Of a stretch of DNA of 64,000 nt, positions 8,095 to 17,439 are shown piece after piece; positions within the stretch are counted from its first letter, which is position 1, and the number at the start of each line of letters is the position of its first letter. The notes under the pieces were generated by a model that ran no database searches, had not been told where the DNA came from, and saw only the letters and a list, made by a program, of their open reading frames with translations. Both the position numbers and the translations under genes were made by a program. The stretch is from Chloroflexota bacterium (GTDB lineage: Bacteria > Chloroflexota > Anaerolineae > Anaerolineales > Villigracilaceae): positions 913,045 through 977,044 of the forward strand of contig JACRBN010000026.1 of assembly GCA_016213105.1 (NCBI GenBank), given 5' to 3'.

Positions 8095-9498
8095 ATGGCA
8101 GTTCAAGAAAAGAAGATCATCGGTTATCTTCCAGAAGATACGCCTCCCGTGGGCGCCATGTTGAGCCTTGGGTTTCAGCAATTCCTGACCATGTTCCCCG
8201 CCACGGTTCTGGTCGCCATCCTGACCAAATTCGATGTCGGCATCACCCTGCTGGCCTCCGGTCTCGGGACGATCATCGCCCTGCTGGTCTCGAAGCGCAA
8301 AATCCCGATGTACTACGGCTCATCCTTCTCATACATTGCGGTCATCATCACGGTGATGAGCAAGTTCGCGCCGGATTGTTATAACTCTACAGCAGTTTAT
8401 TGCCCAGAAGGCGTTCAGATTGTCCAGGTAGGCATCGTTCTGACGGCGGTGTTCGAGATCCTGATTGGCTTGCTAATCATGCGCATCGGCAAGGCAGCGC
8501 TGGATCGCGTCCTGCCGCCCATCGTTACGGGTTCGATGGCCATGGTCATCGGTATCGCGCTGGCCAATGCGGCCCTCGGCAACGCCGGCAACTGGGCGGC
8601 TCCAGAGGTGGCTGCAAAAACATGGATCGTGGCCTTCATCACCCTGGTCGCGACCATCCTGTTCTCGGTCTATTTGCAGGGCAAGGGCTTGATCGGCATG
8701 CTGCCAATTTTGCTTGGCGCGATATTCGGCTATCTGGTTGCCATTCCTTTTGGATTGGTGCATTTTGAGAATGTCACCAACGCACCCTGGCTGGAAATGC
8801 CCAAGTTTACCTTCCCCGCCTTCACCAATCCAGATGCCTGGGGCATGGCGCTCAGCATTGCTCTGATCTTCATCGCCACCATCCCTGAATCGACCGCGCA
8901 CCTGTACCAAATGAGTCTCTACATTGACGCGCTCGCGGCCGAAATGGGACGCAAACCCCACAACATCAAGGAACTGATCGGCCTCAACCTCATTGCGGAT
9001 GGAACGGACGATGTTGTGGTTGGACTCCTCGGTGGCTGCGCCGGCACGAACTATGGTGAGAACAATTCGCTCATGGCAATTACTCGCAACTATTCAACTG
9101 CCGTGCTGATGACCGCGGGAGGCATTGCCTTTGTGCTGGCCTTCTCTGGCAAACTGGTGGCGCTGGTCAACACCATGCCTGCGGCGGTCGTCGGTGGCTT
9201 GAGCATCTACCTCTTCGGCGTGATCGGTATGCAGGGCGTCGCCCTGATCCAGTCCGAGAAGGTCAACCTGTTCGACCCGAAGCAGTTGGCCGTCGGCGCG
9301 ATCATCCTGATCACCGGCATTGGCGGCAACCTGGCGCTTGCCAATGGCGTGTTCCCCTTCAACATTCCGTTCCTGTTCCCGAATGGAATTCCCGCCATCG
9401 TCTTTGCGGCCATCCTGGGCATCCTGGTCAACACGATCTTCCTCGTATTACCACCTTCCCGCTTTGGCATCAAAGAACGGGATAATATCAACAAGTAA
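8095..9498 (+). CDS. NCS2-family uracil/xanthine permease
   Basis: A 467-residue membrane protein with about 12-14 hydrophobic segments and NCS2 features: the N-terminal MLSLGFQQFLTMFPATVL segment, PIVTGSMAMVIGIALA near 142, and the PESTAHLY segment near 262 that carries the conserved glutamate. NCS2 proteins import nucleobases (uracil, xanthine, urate) with protons or sodium. It heads the molybdenum hydroxylase and AllF/AllG/AllH-like cluster, so the imported compound is probably a purine or related N-heterocycle. GAGGAGAAT precedes ATG 8095. Confidence 0.93.
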   Translation: MAVQEKKIIGYLPEDTPPVGAMLSLGFQQFLTMFPATVLVAILTKFDVGITLLASGLGTIIALLVSKRKIPMYYGSSFSYIAVIITVMSKFAPDCYNSTAVYCPEGVQIVQVGIVLTAVFEILIGLLIMRIGKAALDRVLPPIVTGSMAMVIGIALANAALGNAGNWAAPEVAAKTWIVAFITLVATILFSVYLQGKGLIGMLPILLGAIFGYLVAIPFGLVHFENVTNAPWLEMPKFTFPAFTNPDAWGMALSIALIFIATIPESTAHLYQMSLYIDALAAEMGRKPHNIKELIGLNLIADGTDDVVVGLLGGCAGTNYGENNSLMAITRNYSTAVLMTAGGIAFVLAFSGKLVALVNTMPAAVVGGLSIYLFGVIGMQGVALIQSEKVNLFDPKQLAVGAIILITGIGGNLALANGVFPFNIPFLFPNGIPAIVFAAILGILVNTIFLVLPPSRFGIKERDNINK

Positions 9499-9633
9499 TC
9501 CAACGCCTCATGCCGGCCCGTCTCGCGGCTGGCATGGGATCACACCATCGGTGGAACGTTTGCGCGAAGATCCCCAGGCGTTCCACCGGTCTTCCATCTG
9601 TAATGGAACACATTCTCCTGCAAGGAGACCCAC

Positions 9634-10527
9634 ATGACTCTTGATACTCATCCGACACTTCCTGAATTCGAATATATCCGACCGGCGACCCTGGCCGAGG
9701 CCAGCGACTTCCTGGCCCGCCATGCTGGGGAGGCGCGTCCCTTCCTGGGCGGCACTGACGTCTTCGTGCGCATGCGGGACGGTTTTTTGACCCCCAGGTA
9801 CCTGGTCGATGTGAAACGACTGGACGGCATGAACGATCTGCGCTTCGACCCGCAGGCGGGCCTGACCATTGGCGCGGCGGTCAACATGAACCGCGTGGCC
9901 GCGGCGCCCGAGGTGCAGGCGCATTATCCGTTGCTGGCGGAGGCCTGCCGCACGGTCGCCAGTTATCAACTGCGCACGCGCGCGACCATCGTCGGCAATA
10001 TCTGCAACGCCTCCCCCGCCGGCGACACCATCGGCGCCTGCCTGTTGTTCGACGGCGTGCTGCACATCCAGGGCGTGGACGGCCCCAGGCTGGAGCCGCT
10101 CAAGTCCTTCTTCCTTGGCCCCGGCAAGACCACCCTGAAGCCGGGCGACATCGTCACTGCGATCCAGTTCCCGCTCCCGCCGCAAGGCTGCCAGGGGACC
10201 TACATCAAACTGGGCCGTAACAAGTTGAGCGATCTGTCCATCGTCGGCGTGACGGCCCTCGGGTGCCCGGACGCGGCCTGCGCTTCGGGGTATCGCTTCC
10301 GCGTAGCGCTGACTTCCGTTGCGCCGGTGCCGCTGGTGGCGGGCGCGGTCGAGACCTGCCTGGCGGAGAATCCCATCACCCCCGATGCCATCCAGGAGGC
10401 GGCCCGCCTGGCCGCGGAAGCCAGCACACCCATCGATGACGTGCGCGGCAGTGCGCGCTATCGCAAACAAATGGTGGGGAAACTGTCGGCGCGCGCCTTG
10501 AACGCCGTCTGGCGCAAACTGGGTTGA
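9634..10527 (+). CDS. Molybdenum hydroxylase FAD-binding subunit (XdhB/CoxM type)
   Basis: A 297-residue medium subunit. FLGGTDVFVRMRDG near 31-44 and TIVGNICNASPAGDT near 115-129 are the two FAD-binding motifs of the xanthine dehydrogenase/CO dehydrogenase medium chain; the C-terminal CO_deh_flav_C domain follows. It passes electrons from the Fe-S subunit to an acceptor. AAGGAG precedes ATG 9634. The preceding 9499-9633 gap holds two hairpins (9512-9537 and 9550-9592), possibly processing or stabilising elements between permease and hydroxylase messages. Confidence 0.92.
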   Translation: MTLDTHPTLPEFEYIRPATLAEASDFLARHAGEARPFLGGTDVFVRMRDGFLTPRYLVDVKRLDGMNDLRFDPQAGLTIGAAVNMNRVAAAPEVQAHYPLLAEACRTVASYQLRTRATIVGNICNASPAGDTIGACLLFDGVLHIQGVDGPRLEPLKSFFLGPGKTTLKPGDIVTAIQFPLPPQGCQGTYIKLGRNKLSDLSIVGVTALGCPDAACASGYRFRVALTSVAPVPLVAGAVETCLAENPITPDAIQEAARLAAEASTPIDDVRGSARYRKQMVGKLSARALNAVWRKLG

Positions 10528-10546
10528 GACGCGGATCGGAGAAACC

Positions 10547-11029
10547 ATGGCATTCCATAAAATAAATATCACGGTAAATGGCGCACAGGAGCAGGTCGTC
10601 GTTCCGTCGAACATGACGCTCATGCAGATGCTGCGCGAGAGCCTGGCCCTGACGGGCACCAAGAACGGCTGCTCGGCCGGCGAGTGCGGCGCATGCACCG
10701 CGCTGATGAACGGCGAACCCGTCAACACCTGCATGGTGCTGGCCGCCGAGTGCGACGGCGTGGAGATCGTCACGGTGGAGGGATTGGCGGACGACAATCG
10801 CCTTTCCCCACTCCAGGAGGCGATGCTGGCAACGGGCGGCGTCCAGTGCGGATTCTGCACGCCCGGCGTCCTGATCTCCTCGCGCGCCCTGCTCGACCGC
10901 AATCCCAACCCCAGCGAGGACGAGATCCGTGAGGCGCTGGTTGGGAATTTGTGCCGCTGCACCGGCTACGTGCGCATCATCGAGGCTGTCAAGGCGGCCG
11001 CCAGGACGCAAGTGGCGGCGTCGGCCTGA
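10547..11029 (+). CDS. Molybdenum hydroxylase [2Fe-2S] subunit (XdhC/CoxS type)
   Basis: A 160-residue small subunit. The plant-type ferredoxin cluster site is CSAGECGACTAL near residue 43; the second cluster site is CGFCTPG near 101 with NLCRCTGY near 134. All eight cysteines are present. It connects the Mo centre of the large subunit to FAD. It lies 19 bases after the FAD subunit and 55 before the Mo subunit, giving the order FAD, Fe-S, Mo. Confidence 0.94.
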   Translation: MAFHKINITVNGAQEQVVVPSNMTLMQMLRESLALTGTKNGCSAGECGACTALMNGEPVNTCMVLAAECDGVEIVTVEGLADDNRLSPLQEAMLATGGVQCGFCTPGVLISSRALLDRNPNPSEDEIREALVGNLCRCTGYVRIIEAVKAAARTQVAASA

Positions 11030-11084
11030 CCGCCGTTCCAGGAAAGTTCCAAACCAGATTTATGCATCCATAAGGAGAACACTT

Positions 11085-13439
11085 ATGGTCGAACCTAAAG
11101 TGCAAGGCAATATCAGTCCGGTTGGCGAAAACAAACCCCGCATCGACGCGCGCGAAAAGGTGACCGGTGCCGCCGTCTACGCCGATGACATTCAATTCGG
11201 CAACGGCCTGCTGCATGCCCGCATCAAACGCAGCCCGCACCCGCACGCCCTGATCAAGAAAATCGACGTTACGAAGGCGCGCGCCCTGCCCGGCGTGAAG
11301 GCCGTTGTGACGGGAGAGGATTTCCCCGGTTACATCGGGTTGTATTTACAGGACCGCTACATCTTTTGCCGCGACCGCGTGCGCTACGTGGGCGACCCCG
11401 TGGCCGGGGTGGCCGCCTCCAGCGTGGAGATCGCCGAGCAGGCCCTGGATTTGATCGAAGTGGAATATGAGCTGCTGCCGCCGGTGCTCGATCCCGAGTT
11501 CGGCGCTGGCGCCGAGGCCCCGCTGCTGCATCCAGACCTGGGAAAATACGTGGTGGCGAATTTCATCTTCCCCCAGGCGGGGACGAATATCTCCAACCAC
11601 TTCAAGATCCGCAAGGGCGACGTGGACGGCGCTTGGGAACAGTGCGCGGCGGTCGTCGAGCGCAAGTACCGCATCCCCCACATCCAGCACGTGCCCATCG
11701 AGACGCACGTTGCCATCGCCAAGGTTGAAGTGACCGGCGAGATCACCTTGTGGGGCAGTTCCCAATCCCCGTTTGCGCAACGCAACCTCATCGCCCAGTC
11801 CATGGGCATCTCGCAGAGCAAGATGCGCGTCATTGCGCCCTTCGTCGGCGGCGGATTTGGCTGCAAGGCCGGCGTGAGCATGGAAGCCCTGGCCGTCGCC
11901 ATCGCGACCAAGGTCAAGGGACATCCCGTCAAGCTGGTGCTGACCCGCGAGGAGGAATTCTATACAGCCTTCGTGCGCCAGGGACTGGTGGCCTATTTCA
12001 AGATCGGCTGCGACGCGCAGGGCCGCCTGCTGGCCATGGAAAATAAATTCTACTGGGACGGCGGGGCCTACACCGAATACGGCGTCAACGTTACGCGCGC
12101 CTCGGGCTACAGCAGCAGCGGACCCTACGAAGTCCCCAACATCAAAACGGACAGTTGCTGCGTCTACACCAACCATCCCGTCGGCGGGCCGATGCGCGGT
12201 TTCGGCATGCCCGAAATGCACGCCGGGCTGGAACAGTGCATCGACGAACTGGCCCTGCAGATCAAAATGGATGCGGTCGATTTCCGCAGGCTCAACTGCC
12301 TGAAGACCGGCAGCTCCCTGGTGACCGGCAGCAGGATGCATCCCACCGGCCTGCCGCAGTGCATCGAGAAAGCCGCGGATGCCATTGGCTGGGGCAGAAA
12401 GGCTCCCGCCAGCGCCCCTAACAAACGACGCGGCAAAGGCCTGGCCCTGATGTGGAAGGCGCCCGCCATGCCGCCCAACGCCGGTTCGAGCGCCTGGGTG
12501 GAACTGGCCGAAGACGGCTCGCTGAACGTGGGCGTGGGCGGCCAGGATCTCGGTCAGGGTGTCTTCACCGTGGCGGCCCAAATGGCTGCCGCCGCCTTGG
12601 GCGTGCCCTACGAGTCGGTGCGCGTGGCCATTCCGGTGGATACCCGTTACAGCCCGTACGAGTGGCAGACGGTCGCCAGCCGCCTGACCTGGAGCATGGG
12701 CAATGCCATCGTCAACGCCGCAAAGGATGCCCGCCGCCAGATCCTGGAGACCGTGTCGGCGGCCTGGGAGGAGCCCATCGAGAATTTGGACATCGTCAAC
12801 GGTGTCGTGATTTCGTTCAAGAGCGAGAAGGAAGTCCCACTGAAAAACCTGGTCATTTACGGGCTGCCCAAGCCGGACGGCCAGGGCTGGCGGGGCGGAC
12901 CGATCGTTGGGCGCGGCAACTTCATGCCCACCTACGTGACCGGCCTTGACCCCGAGACCGGCCAGGGTGAGCGGGCGGTGGTTCACTACACCACCGGCGC
13001 ACAGGCCGTCGAATTGGAAGTCGACCTTGAGACCGGGCGCATCGACATCCTGCGCGGCGTCTCGGCTTTCGATGTCGGCAAGGCCATCAACCCCGAGCTG
13101 GTCAAGGCGCAGATGGAGGGCGGATTCGTGCAGGGCATGAGTTCAGCCCTGTTCGAGAGCCTGCAACTGAAAGGTGGCGTGCTCCAGAATCCCAGCTTCG
13201 TCGATTACCGCATCGCCACCTCCACCGATGCCCCCAAGGACCTCGAAGCCTTCATCGTCGAGGTGCCGCAGGACGACGGCCCGTGGGGCGCGCGCGGCAT
13301 CGGTGAACATTCCATGGTGCCGACCATCCCTGCCATCGCCAACGCCATCTACGACGCGGTCGGCATCCGCCTGGACGGCCCGCCTTTCACCGCTGAAAAA
13401 GTGTACCTGGCCATGCTGGACGCTGGCATTGTGAAGTGA
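11085..13439 (+). CDS. Molybdenum hydroxylase large (Mo-pterin) subunit, xanthine dehydrogenase family
   Basis: A 784-residue catalytic subunit. Visible motifs: FVGGGFGCKAG (near 260), GGPMRGFGMPE (near 367), GVGGQDLGQG (near 484) and the C-terminal GARGIGEHS near 740, whose glutamate corresponds to the catalytic base of the family. These enzymes hydroxylate aromatic N-heterocycles or aldehydes using water. ATG 11085 follows AAGGAG; the frame reaches back to 10929 inside the Fe-S gene and is not used. The substrate could be a purine, pyrimidine, nicotinate-like ring or aldehyde; sequence alone does not decide. Confidence 0.92.
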   Translation: MVEPKVQGNISPVGENKPRIDAREKVTGAAVYADDIQFGNGLLHARIKRSPHPHALIKKIDVTKARALPGVKAVVTGEDFPGYIGLYLQDRYIFCRDRVRYVGDPVAGVAASSVEIAEQALDLIEVEYELLPPVLDPEFGAGAEAPLLHPDLGKYVVANFIFPQAGTNISNHFKIRKGDVDGAWEQCAAVVERKYRIPHIQHVPIETHVAIAKVEVTGEITLWGSSQSPFAQRNLIAQSMGISQSKMRVIAPFVGGGFGCKAGVSMEALAVAIATKVKGHPVKLVLTREEEFYTAFVRQGLVAYFKIGCDAQGRLLAMENKFYWDGGAYTEYGVNVTRASGYSSSGPYEVPNIKTDSCCVYTNHPVGGPMRGFGMPEMHAGLEQCIDELALQIKMDAVDFRRLNCLKTGSSLVTGSRMHPTGLPQCIEKAADAIGWGRKAPASAPNKRRGKGLALMWKAPAMPPNAGSSAWVELAEDGSLNVGVGGQDLGQGVFTVAAQMAAAALGVPYESVRVAIPVDTRYSPYEWQTVASRLTWSMGNAIVNAAKDARRQILETVSAAWEEPIENLDIVNGVVISFKSEKEVPLKNLVIYGLPKPDGQGWRGGPIVGRGNFMPTYVTGLDPETGQGERAVVHYTTGAQAVELEVDLETGRIDILRGVSAFDVGKAINPELVKAQMEGGFVQGMSSALFESLQLKGGVLQNPSFVDYRIATSTDAPKDLEAFIVEVPQDDGPWGARGIGEHSMVPTIPAIANAIYDAVGIRLDGPPFTAEKVYLAMLDAGIVK

Positions 13440-13443
13440 GCCA

Positions 13444-15003
13444 ATGATCACCAAAGCCCTGCTCAAACCCAGCGAATATCACGACTCGGTCAGCCTGATG
13501 CTGGTGGCGCGTGAACTCTCCAAACTGGAGGGCATCCGCGACGCTGCCGTGATGATGGCGACCGAGGCCAACAAGTCGATCATGGCCGAGGCGGGGTTGT
13601 TGACCGCCGAGGCCGACTCGGCCACGCCCAACGACCTGCTGATCGCCGTCAGCGCCGAAGAAGCCTCTGTGGCCGAAGCCGCCCTGCAAAAGGCCGAAGT
13701 CCTCTTGAAGAAGAAAGCCGCCGCGAGTGAGACGGGCGAGTTCAAGCCCAAAACCATCCGCGGCGCGCTGGCCTCCAATCAAGCCGCCAACGTGGCGGTC
13801 ATCTCCGTGGCGGGACGCTACGCCACCGACGAGGCCTGGGAAGCCCTGACGCGCGGCCTGCACGTGCTGCTCTTCAGCGACAACGTCTCGCTGGAGGATG
13901 AGATCGCCCTGAAAAAATATGCCCGCGACCACGGCCTGCTGCTCATGGGCCCGGGTGCGGGCACGACCATCCTCAACAACGTGGCGCTCGGTTTTGCCAA
14001 CGTTCTGCCGCGCGGCCCCGTCGGCATCGTCTCGGCGGCGGGCACGGGCTTGCAGGAGGTCAGCACGCTGCTGGCCCGCCGCGGCGTGGGCATTACCCAG
14101 GGCATCGGCACGGGCGGCCGTGACCTGAAGAAGGAAGTCGGCGGCATCATGATGCTGGAGGCCTTGAAGGCGCTTCAACAGGATGACGCCACGCAGGTGC
14201 TGGTGCTGGTCAGCAAGCCGCCTGCCGCCGAGGTGGTCAAGACCATCCTGGACCAGGTGGCTGCCTCCGTTAAACCGACCGTCATCTGCTTCCTGGGCGG
14301 GGACGTGTCTGCCCTGCCGAAGCTGCCCAATCTCATTGCGACGGGTACGCTGTACGAATGTGCCTTGCTGGCCGCGAACGTGGTGCAAGGCCAAAGCGGG
14401 AATGTTAAAGAATTGCTCGAAGTCGAAAACGCCAAACTGGCCGAACAGGCCAAAGCGCTCAAGGCTAAGCTCAACCCGAATCAACGCTACCTGCGCGGAC
14501 TGTTCTCGGGCGGTACGCTATGTTATGAGGCGCAGGTCATCTGGAAGGAAATGCTCGACGTTCCCGTTTATTCCAACGCGCCATTGCCTGGCGGCCCCAG
14601 CCTGCAAGATTCCACCAGGAGCTATCAGCACACCACCGTCGACCTGGGCGAGGAGGAATTCACGGTCGGACGTCCGCACCCGATGATCGACAATGACCTG
14701 CGCATCCGCCGCCTGTTACAGGAGGCGCGCGACCCCGAAGTGGCCGTCCTCCTGCTGGACGTGGTCATCGGCTACGGCGCGCATCCCGACCCGCTCAGCG
14801 AACTGGGGCCTGCCATCCGACAGGCCAAAGCCCTAGCCGAACGCGAACTGCTGGTCGTGGCGTCCGTGACGGGCACCGAAGAGGATCCGCAAAAACTGAG
14901 TACACAGATCGCCGCCTTGCAAGCCGCGGGCGTCATCGTCTGCGAGAGCAACGCCGCCGCGGCCCGCCTGACGGGACTGCTCGTCTCGGGAGGAGCGCAA
15001 TGA
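13444..15003 (+). CDS. FdrA/AllF-like protein (acyl-CoA synthetase fold)
   Basis: A 519-residue FdrA-family protein: an N-terminal segment, a CoA-binding/succinyl-CoA synthetase-like domain (GPGAGTTILNN near 178, GIVSAAGTGLQE near 196), and a ligase-like C-terminal domain with GRPHPMIDNDLRIRR near 409. In E. coli, FdrA with YlbE and YlbF has been assigned, to my knowledge, as oxamate carbamoyltransferase (AllF, AllG, AllH) in anaerobic allantoin use. Here it is followed directly by the DUF1116 (AllG-like) gene with an ATGA overlap, and an AllH-like gene ends the cluster. No carbamate kinase gene is seen nearby. Confidence 0.85.
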   Translation: MITKALLKPSEYHDSVSLMLVARELSKLEGIRDAAVMMATEANKSIMAEAGLLTAEADSATPNDLLIAVSAEEASVAEAALQKAEVLLKKKAAASETGEFKPKTIRGALASNQAANVAVISVAGRYATDEAWEALTRGLHVLLFSDNVSLEDEIALKKYARDHGLLLMGPGAGTTILNNVALGFANVLPRGPVGIVSAAGTGLQEVSTLLARRGVGITQGIGTGGRDLKKEVGGIMMLEALKALQQDDATQVLVLVSKPPAAEVVKTILDQVAASVKPTVICFLGGDVSALPKLPNLIATGTLYECALLAANVVQGQSGNVKELLEVENAKLAEQAKALKAKLNPNQRYLRGLFSGGTLCYEAQVIWKEMLDVPVYSNAPLPGGPSLQDSTRSYQHTTVDLGEEEFTVGRPHPMIDNDLRIRRLLQEARDPEVAVLLLDVVIGYGAHPDPLSELGPAIRQAKALAERELLVVASVTGTEEDPQKLSTQIAALQAAGVIVCESNAAAARLTGLLVSGGAQ

Positions 15004-16397
15004 CGAAAATCAACGATATCTTCGGCAAGGACTTGACCGTGGTCAACGTCGGCCTGGCGAGCATGGCCCAGTCGGTCAGCGCCCAGGGCGTCAAGGTGGT
15101 CGACCTCGACTGGCAGCCGCCCAAGGACGGGATTCCGCACCTGCGCGTGACCCAATCAGGCGTCAGCATGGAGGATGCCAACCAGGAGGTCGTCAGCCGC
15201 ATCCGTCGCGGAGGGGCTTTCCTGGTCGGCATGGGCATCGCCCGCGACGTCATCCCTGGCATGCACGATCACATGATCCTGCACGCCGGCCCACCCATCG
15301 AGTGGGATCGCATGTGCGGCCCGACGCGCGGCGCAGTCATGGGCGCCTTGATCTATGAAGGACTTGCAAAAGATGAAGAGGAAGCCGCCAAGCTGGCTGC
15401 CTCGGGCGCCATCGAGTTCTCGCCTTGCCATCATCATCAGTCTGTCGGCCCAATGGCGGGCGTGGTGTCTCCCAACATGCCCGTCTTCATCCTCGAAAAC
15501 AAGACGTTTGGTAACCGCGCCTACTGCACCCAAAACGAAGGACTTGGAAAAGTCCTGCGCTACGGCGGCATGGGCCCCGAGGTGTACGCGCGCCTGAAAT
15601 GGATGGAGACCGATCTCTATCCCGCGCTTGACCGTGCCTTGCAAAGCCTGCCCAATGGCATTGACATCAAGAGCCTGATCGCGCAGGCCCTGCACATGGG
15701 CGACGAGTGTCACAACCGCAACCGCGCCGCCACGTCGCTGTTCCTGCGCGCCATCGGCCCCGCGCTGGCCCGCACCAATCAGGACAATGAAACGCTGGCG
15801 AAGGTCATCGAGTTCATCGACCGCAACGACCACTTCTTCCTGAACCTGTCCATGCCCGCGGGCAAGGCCATGCTCGAAGCCGCGGAGGGAGTTGAGGGCA
15901 GCACCATCATCACGGTCATGGCCCGCAACGGCACGGACTTCGGCATCCGCCTGGCGTCCATGCCCGAGCGTTGGTTCACCGCGCCCGCAGGCAAGGTGCA
16001 GGGACTGTACTTCCCGCAATACACCGACGCCGACGCCAATCCCGACATCGGCGACAGCACCATCACCGAGACGGCGGGTTACGGCGGCATGGCTATGGCG
16101 GCTGCGCCTGCCATCACGCAGTTCGTCGGCGGGACGCCGCAACTGGCCACCCAGACCACGCTGGAGATGTACGAGATTACCTTTGGCGAGCACGAGAACC
16201 TGACCATCCCTGCCCTGAATTTCCGCGGCACGCCGCTCGGTATCGATGTGCGCAAGGTGATGGAAACAGGCATCCTGCCGCAGATCAATACAGGCATTGC
16301 CCACAAGAATCCTGGCGTGGGCATGGTCGGCGCTGGTATTCTGCGCGCGCCCGAAAAATGTTTCAAGGATGCCTTCGAGGCATTGCAGGAAATGTGA
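15000..16397 (+). CDS. DUF1116 protein (YlbE/AllG-like)
   Basis: A 465-residue soluble protein of the YlbE/YahG family. Recognisable stretches: SPCHHHQSVGPMAGV near 140, MGDECHNRNRAATSLF near 235, and the C-terminal HKNPGVGMVGAG near 440. AllG is the proposed second subunit of oxamate carbamoyltransferase. It overlaps the FdrA-like gene by four bases and would be made in equal amounts. A large hairpin (16405-16452) follows and may mark a processing point before the cyclase gene. Confidence 0.85.
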   Translation: MTKINDIFGKDLTVVNVGLASMAQSVSAQGVKVVDLDWQPPKDGIPHLRVTQSGVSMEDANQEVVSRIRRGGAFLVGMGIARDVIPGMHDHMILHAGPPIEWDRMCGPTRGAVMGALIYEGLAKDEEEAAKLAASGAIEFSPCHHHQSVGPMAGVVSPNMPVFILENKTFGNRAYCTQNEGLGKVLRYGGMGPEVYARLKWMETDLYPALDRALQSLPNGIDIKSLIAQALHMGDECHNRNRAATSLFLRAIGPALARTNQDNETLAKVIEFIDRNDHFFLNLSMPAGKAMLEAAEGVEGSTIITVMARNGTDFGIRLASMPERWFTAPAGKVQGLYFPQYTDADANPDIGDSTITETAGYGGMAMAAAPAITQFVGGTPQLATQTTLEMYEITFGEHENLTIPALNFRGTPLGIDVRKVMETGILPQINTGIAHKNPGVGMVGAGILRAPEKCFKDAFEALQEM

Positions 16398-16404
16398 GTA
16401 ATAG

Positions 16405-16452
16405 CGGTGGTCGAGTAGCCCTCAAAGAGCATTCGGGGCTACTCGACCACCG
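16405..16452. repeat. 17-bp perfect-stem palindrome between DUF1116 and cyclase genes
   Basis: Arms 16405-16421 and 16436-16452 pair perfectly around a 14-base loop. There is no T tract. It resembles extragenic palindromes with GGTGGTCGAGTAGCC arms that, as far as I recall, recur in Anaerolineae genomes. Confidence 0.75.
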
Positions 16453-16489
16453 GGTTGCCAAAAATTCAAACCATTAAAAAGGAGTTCCC

Positions 16490-17371
16490 ATGAAATTCAT
16501 TGACCTGACCATCCCGCTTGGCATTGCCACTCCTGCCTGGCCCACGTATGAACCGCTGCAAGTCAAGTACTTCAAGCGCCTGGCCCCCAACGGTGCCAAC
16601 GGACAGGTGGTCACCCACTCCAATCATCTCGGCACCCACCTGGATGGCGAGATCCATTTCCACACGCCTGGTAAGGACATCGCCTCGCTCGACATGGACT
16701 TCCTGGTTCACGAAGCGGCTGTGGTCGACCTGAGTGACATCTGCGGCGACTATGACGTGTACACCAGCAAGATGGTCGAAGAGCGTGTCGAAGTGCGCGA
16801 GGGCGACATCCTCATCATCCACACGGGCTATCACCACTTCGGCTGGGACATGCCCACCGCTGACGAGATCCGCTACATGGTCAAGCACCCAGGCCCCGAC
16901 CGAGAGTTCGCCGAATGGGCCAAGGCCAGGAAGCTGCGCTGGATCGGCGTCGACTGCGGCAGCGCCGACCACCCGATGAACACCATCATCCGCGACTGGA
17001 TGCCGCGCCAGGCCCGCCAGGCGGACAAGGTATTCAAGAAAAAATTCGGCATGCCGCTGGCAGATTTCTTCGATGACAGCAAGTACCAGCTCATGCACTT
17101 GGAGATGTTCCCGCACGGCATCATCCACGCCGAGTGCCTGGGCGGCGAGATCGACCTGCTGCTCAACCGCCGTGTGACCATCGGCATGTTCCCCTGGCGC
17201 TTCGTGGACGGTGAGTCCTGCATCTCGCGCTGCGTGGCGATGGTGGACGATGCCGAGTACGAGGAATTGATGGCGAAGAAGGCGGCCATGCAGAAGACCA
17301 AGTTCGGCGATGCCTTCGATCCCACGCACGTGGAAAGCCTGAACACCCTCACCAAGAAAAACATGGAATAG
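16490..17371 (+). CDS. Cyclase-family metal-dependent hydrolase (kynurenine formamidase/isatin hydrolase fold)
   Basis: A 293-residue PF04199-type protein. The metal motif HxGTHxDxxxH is complete (HLGTHLDGEIH near 41-51), and a second conserved part (GVDCGSADHPMN near 160) fits the family. Members hydrolyse cyclic or formyl amides such as isatin and N-formylkynurenine, so opening or deformylating a nitrogen ring made by the hydroxylase is plausible here. AAGGAG precedes ATG 16490. The match is to the family; the substrate is inferred from the cluster. Confidence 0.85.
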   Translation: MKFIDLTIPLGIATPAWPTYEPLQVKYFKRLAPNGANGQVVTHSNHLGTHLDGEIHFHTPGKDIASLDMDFLVHEAAVVDLSDICGDYDVYTSKMVEERVEVREGDILIIHTGYHHFGWDMPTADEIRYMVKHPGPDREFAEWAKARKLRWIGVDCGSADHPMNTIIRDWMPRQARQADKVFKKKFGMPLADFFDDSKYQLMHLEMFPHGIIHAECLGGEIDLLLNRRVTIGMFPWRFVDGESCISRCVAMVDDAEYEELMAKKAAMQKTKFGDAFDPTHVESLNTLTKKNME

Positions 17372-17379
17372 TCAAACGC

Positions 17380-17406
17380 AGGTCACGTTTCAAACGTGGC
17401 CTGCCG
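17380..17406. repeat. Small palindrome, CACGTTT/AAACGTG type
   Basis: A hairpin GCAGG(T)CACGTTT-C-AAACGTG(G)CCTGC in the cyclase-GNAT gap. Its core (TCACGTTTC followed by AMACGTG) recurs at 32243-32265. Confidence 0.6.
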
Positions 17407-17439
17407 AATGTCATCTTAATCCACTTTAGGAGAGACCGA

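Noticed and set aside
9508..10962. 484-residue minus-strand frame opposite the FAD and Fe-S subunits
   Set aside because: Spans two well-supported genes and the gap between them in reverse; no domain seen.
11346..12986. 546-residue minus-strand frame opposite the molybdenum hydroxylase large subunit
   Set aside because: Antisense shadow; histidine- and glycine-rich translation typical of reversed high-GC codons.
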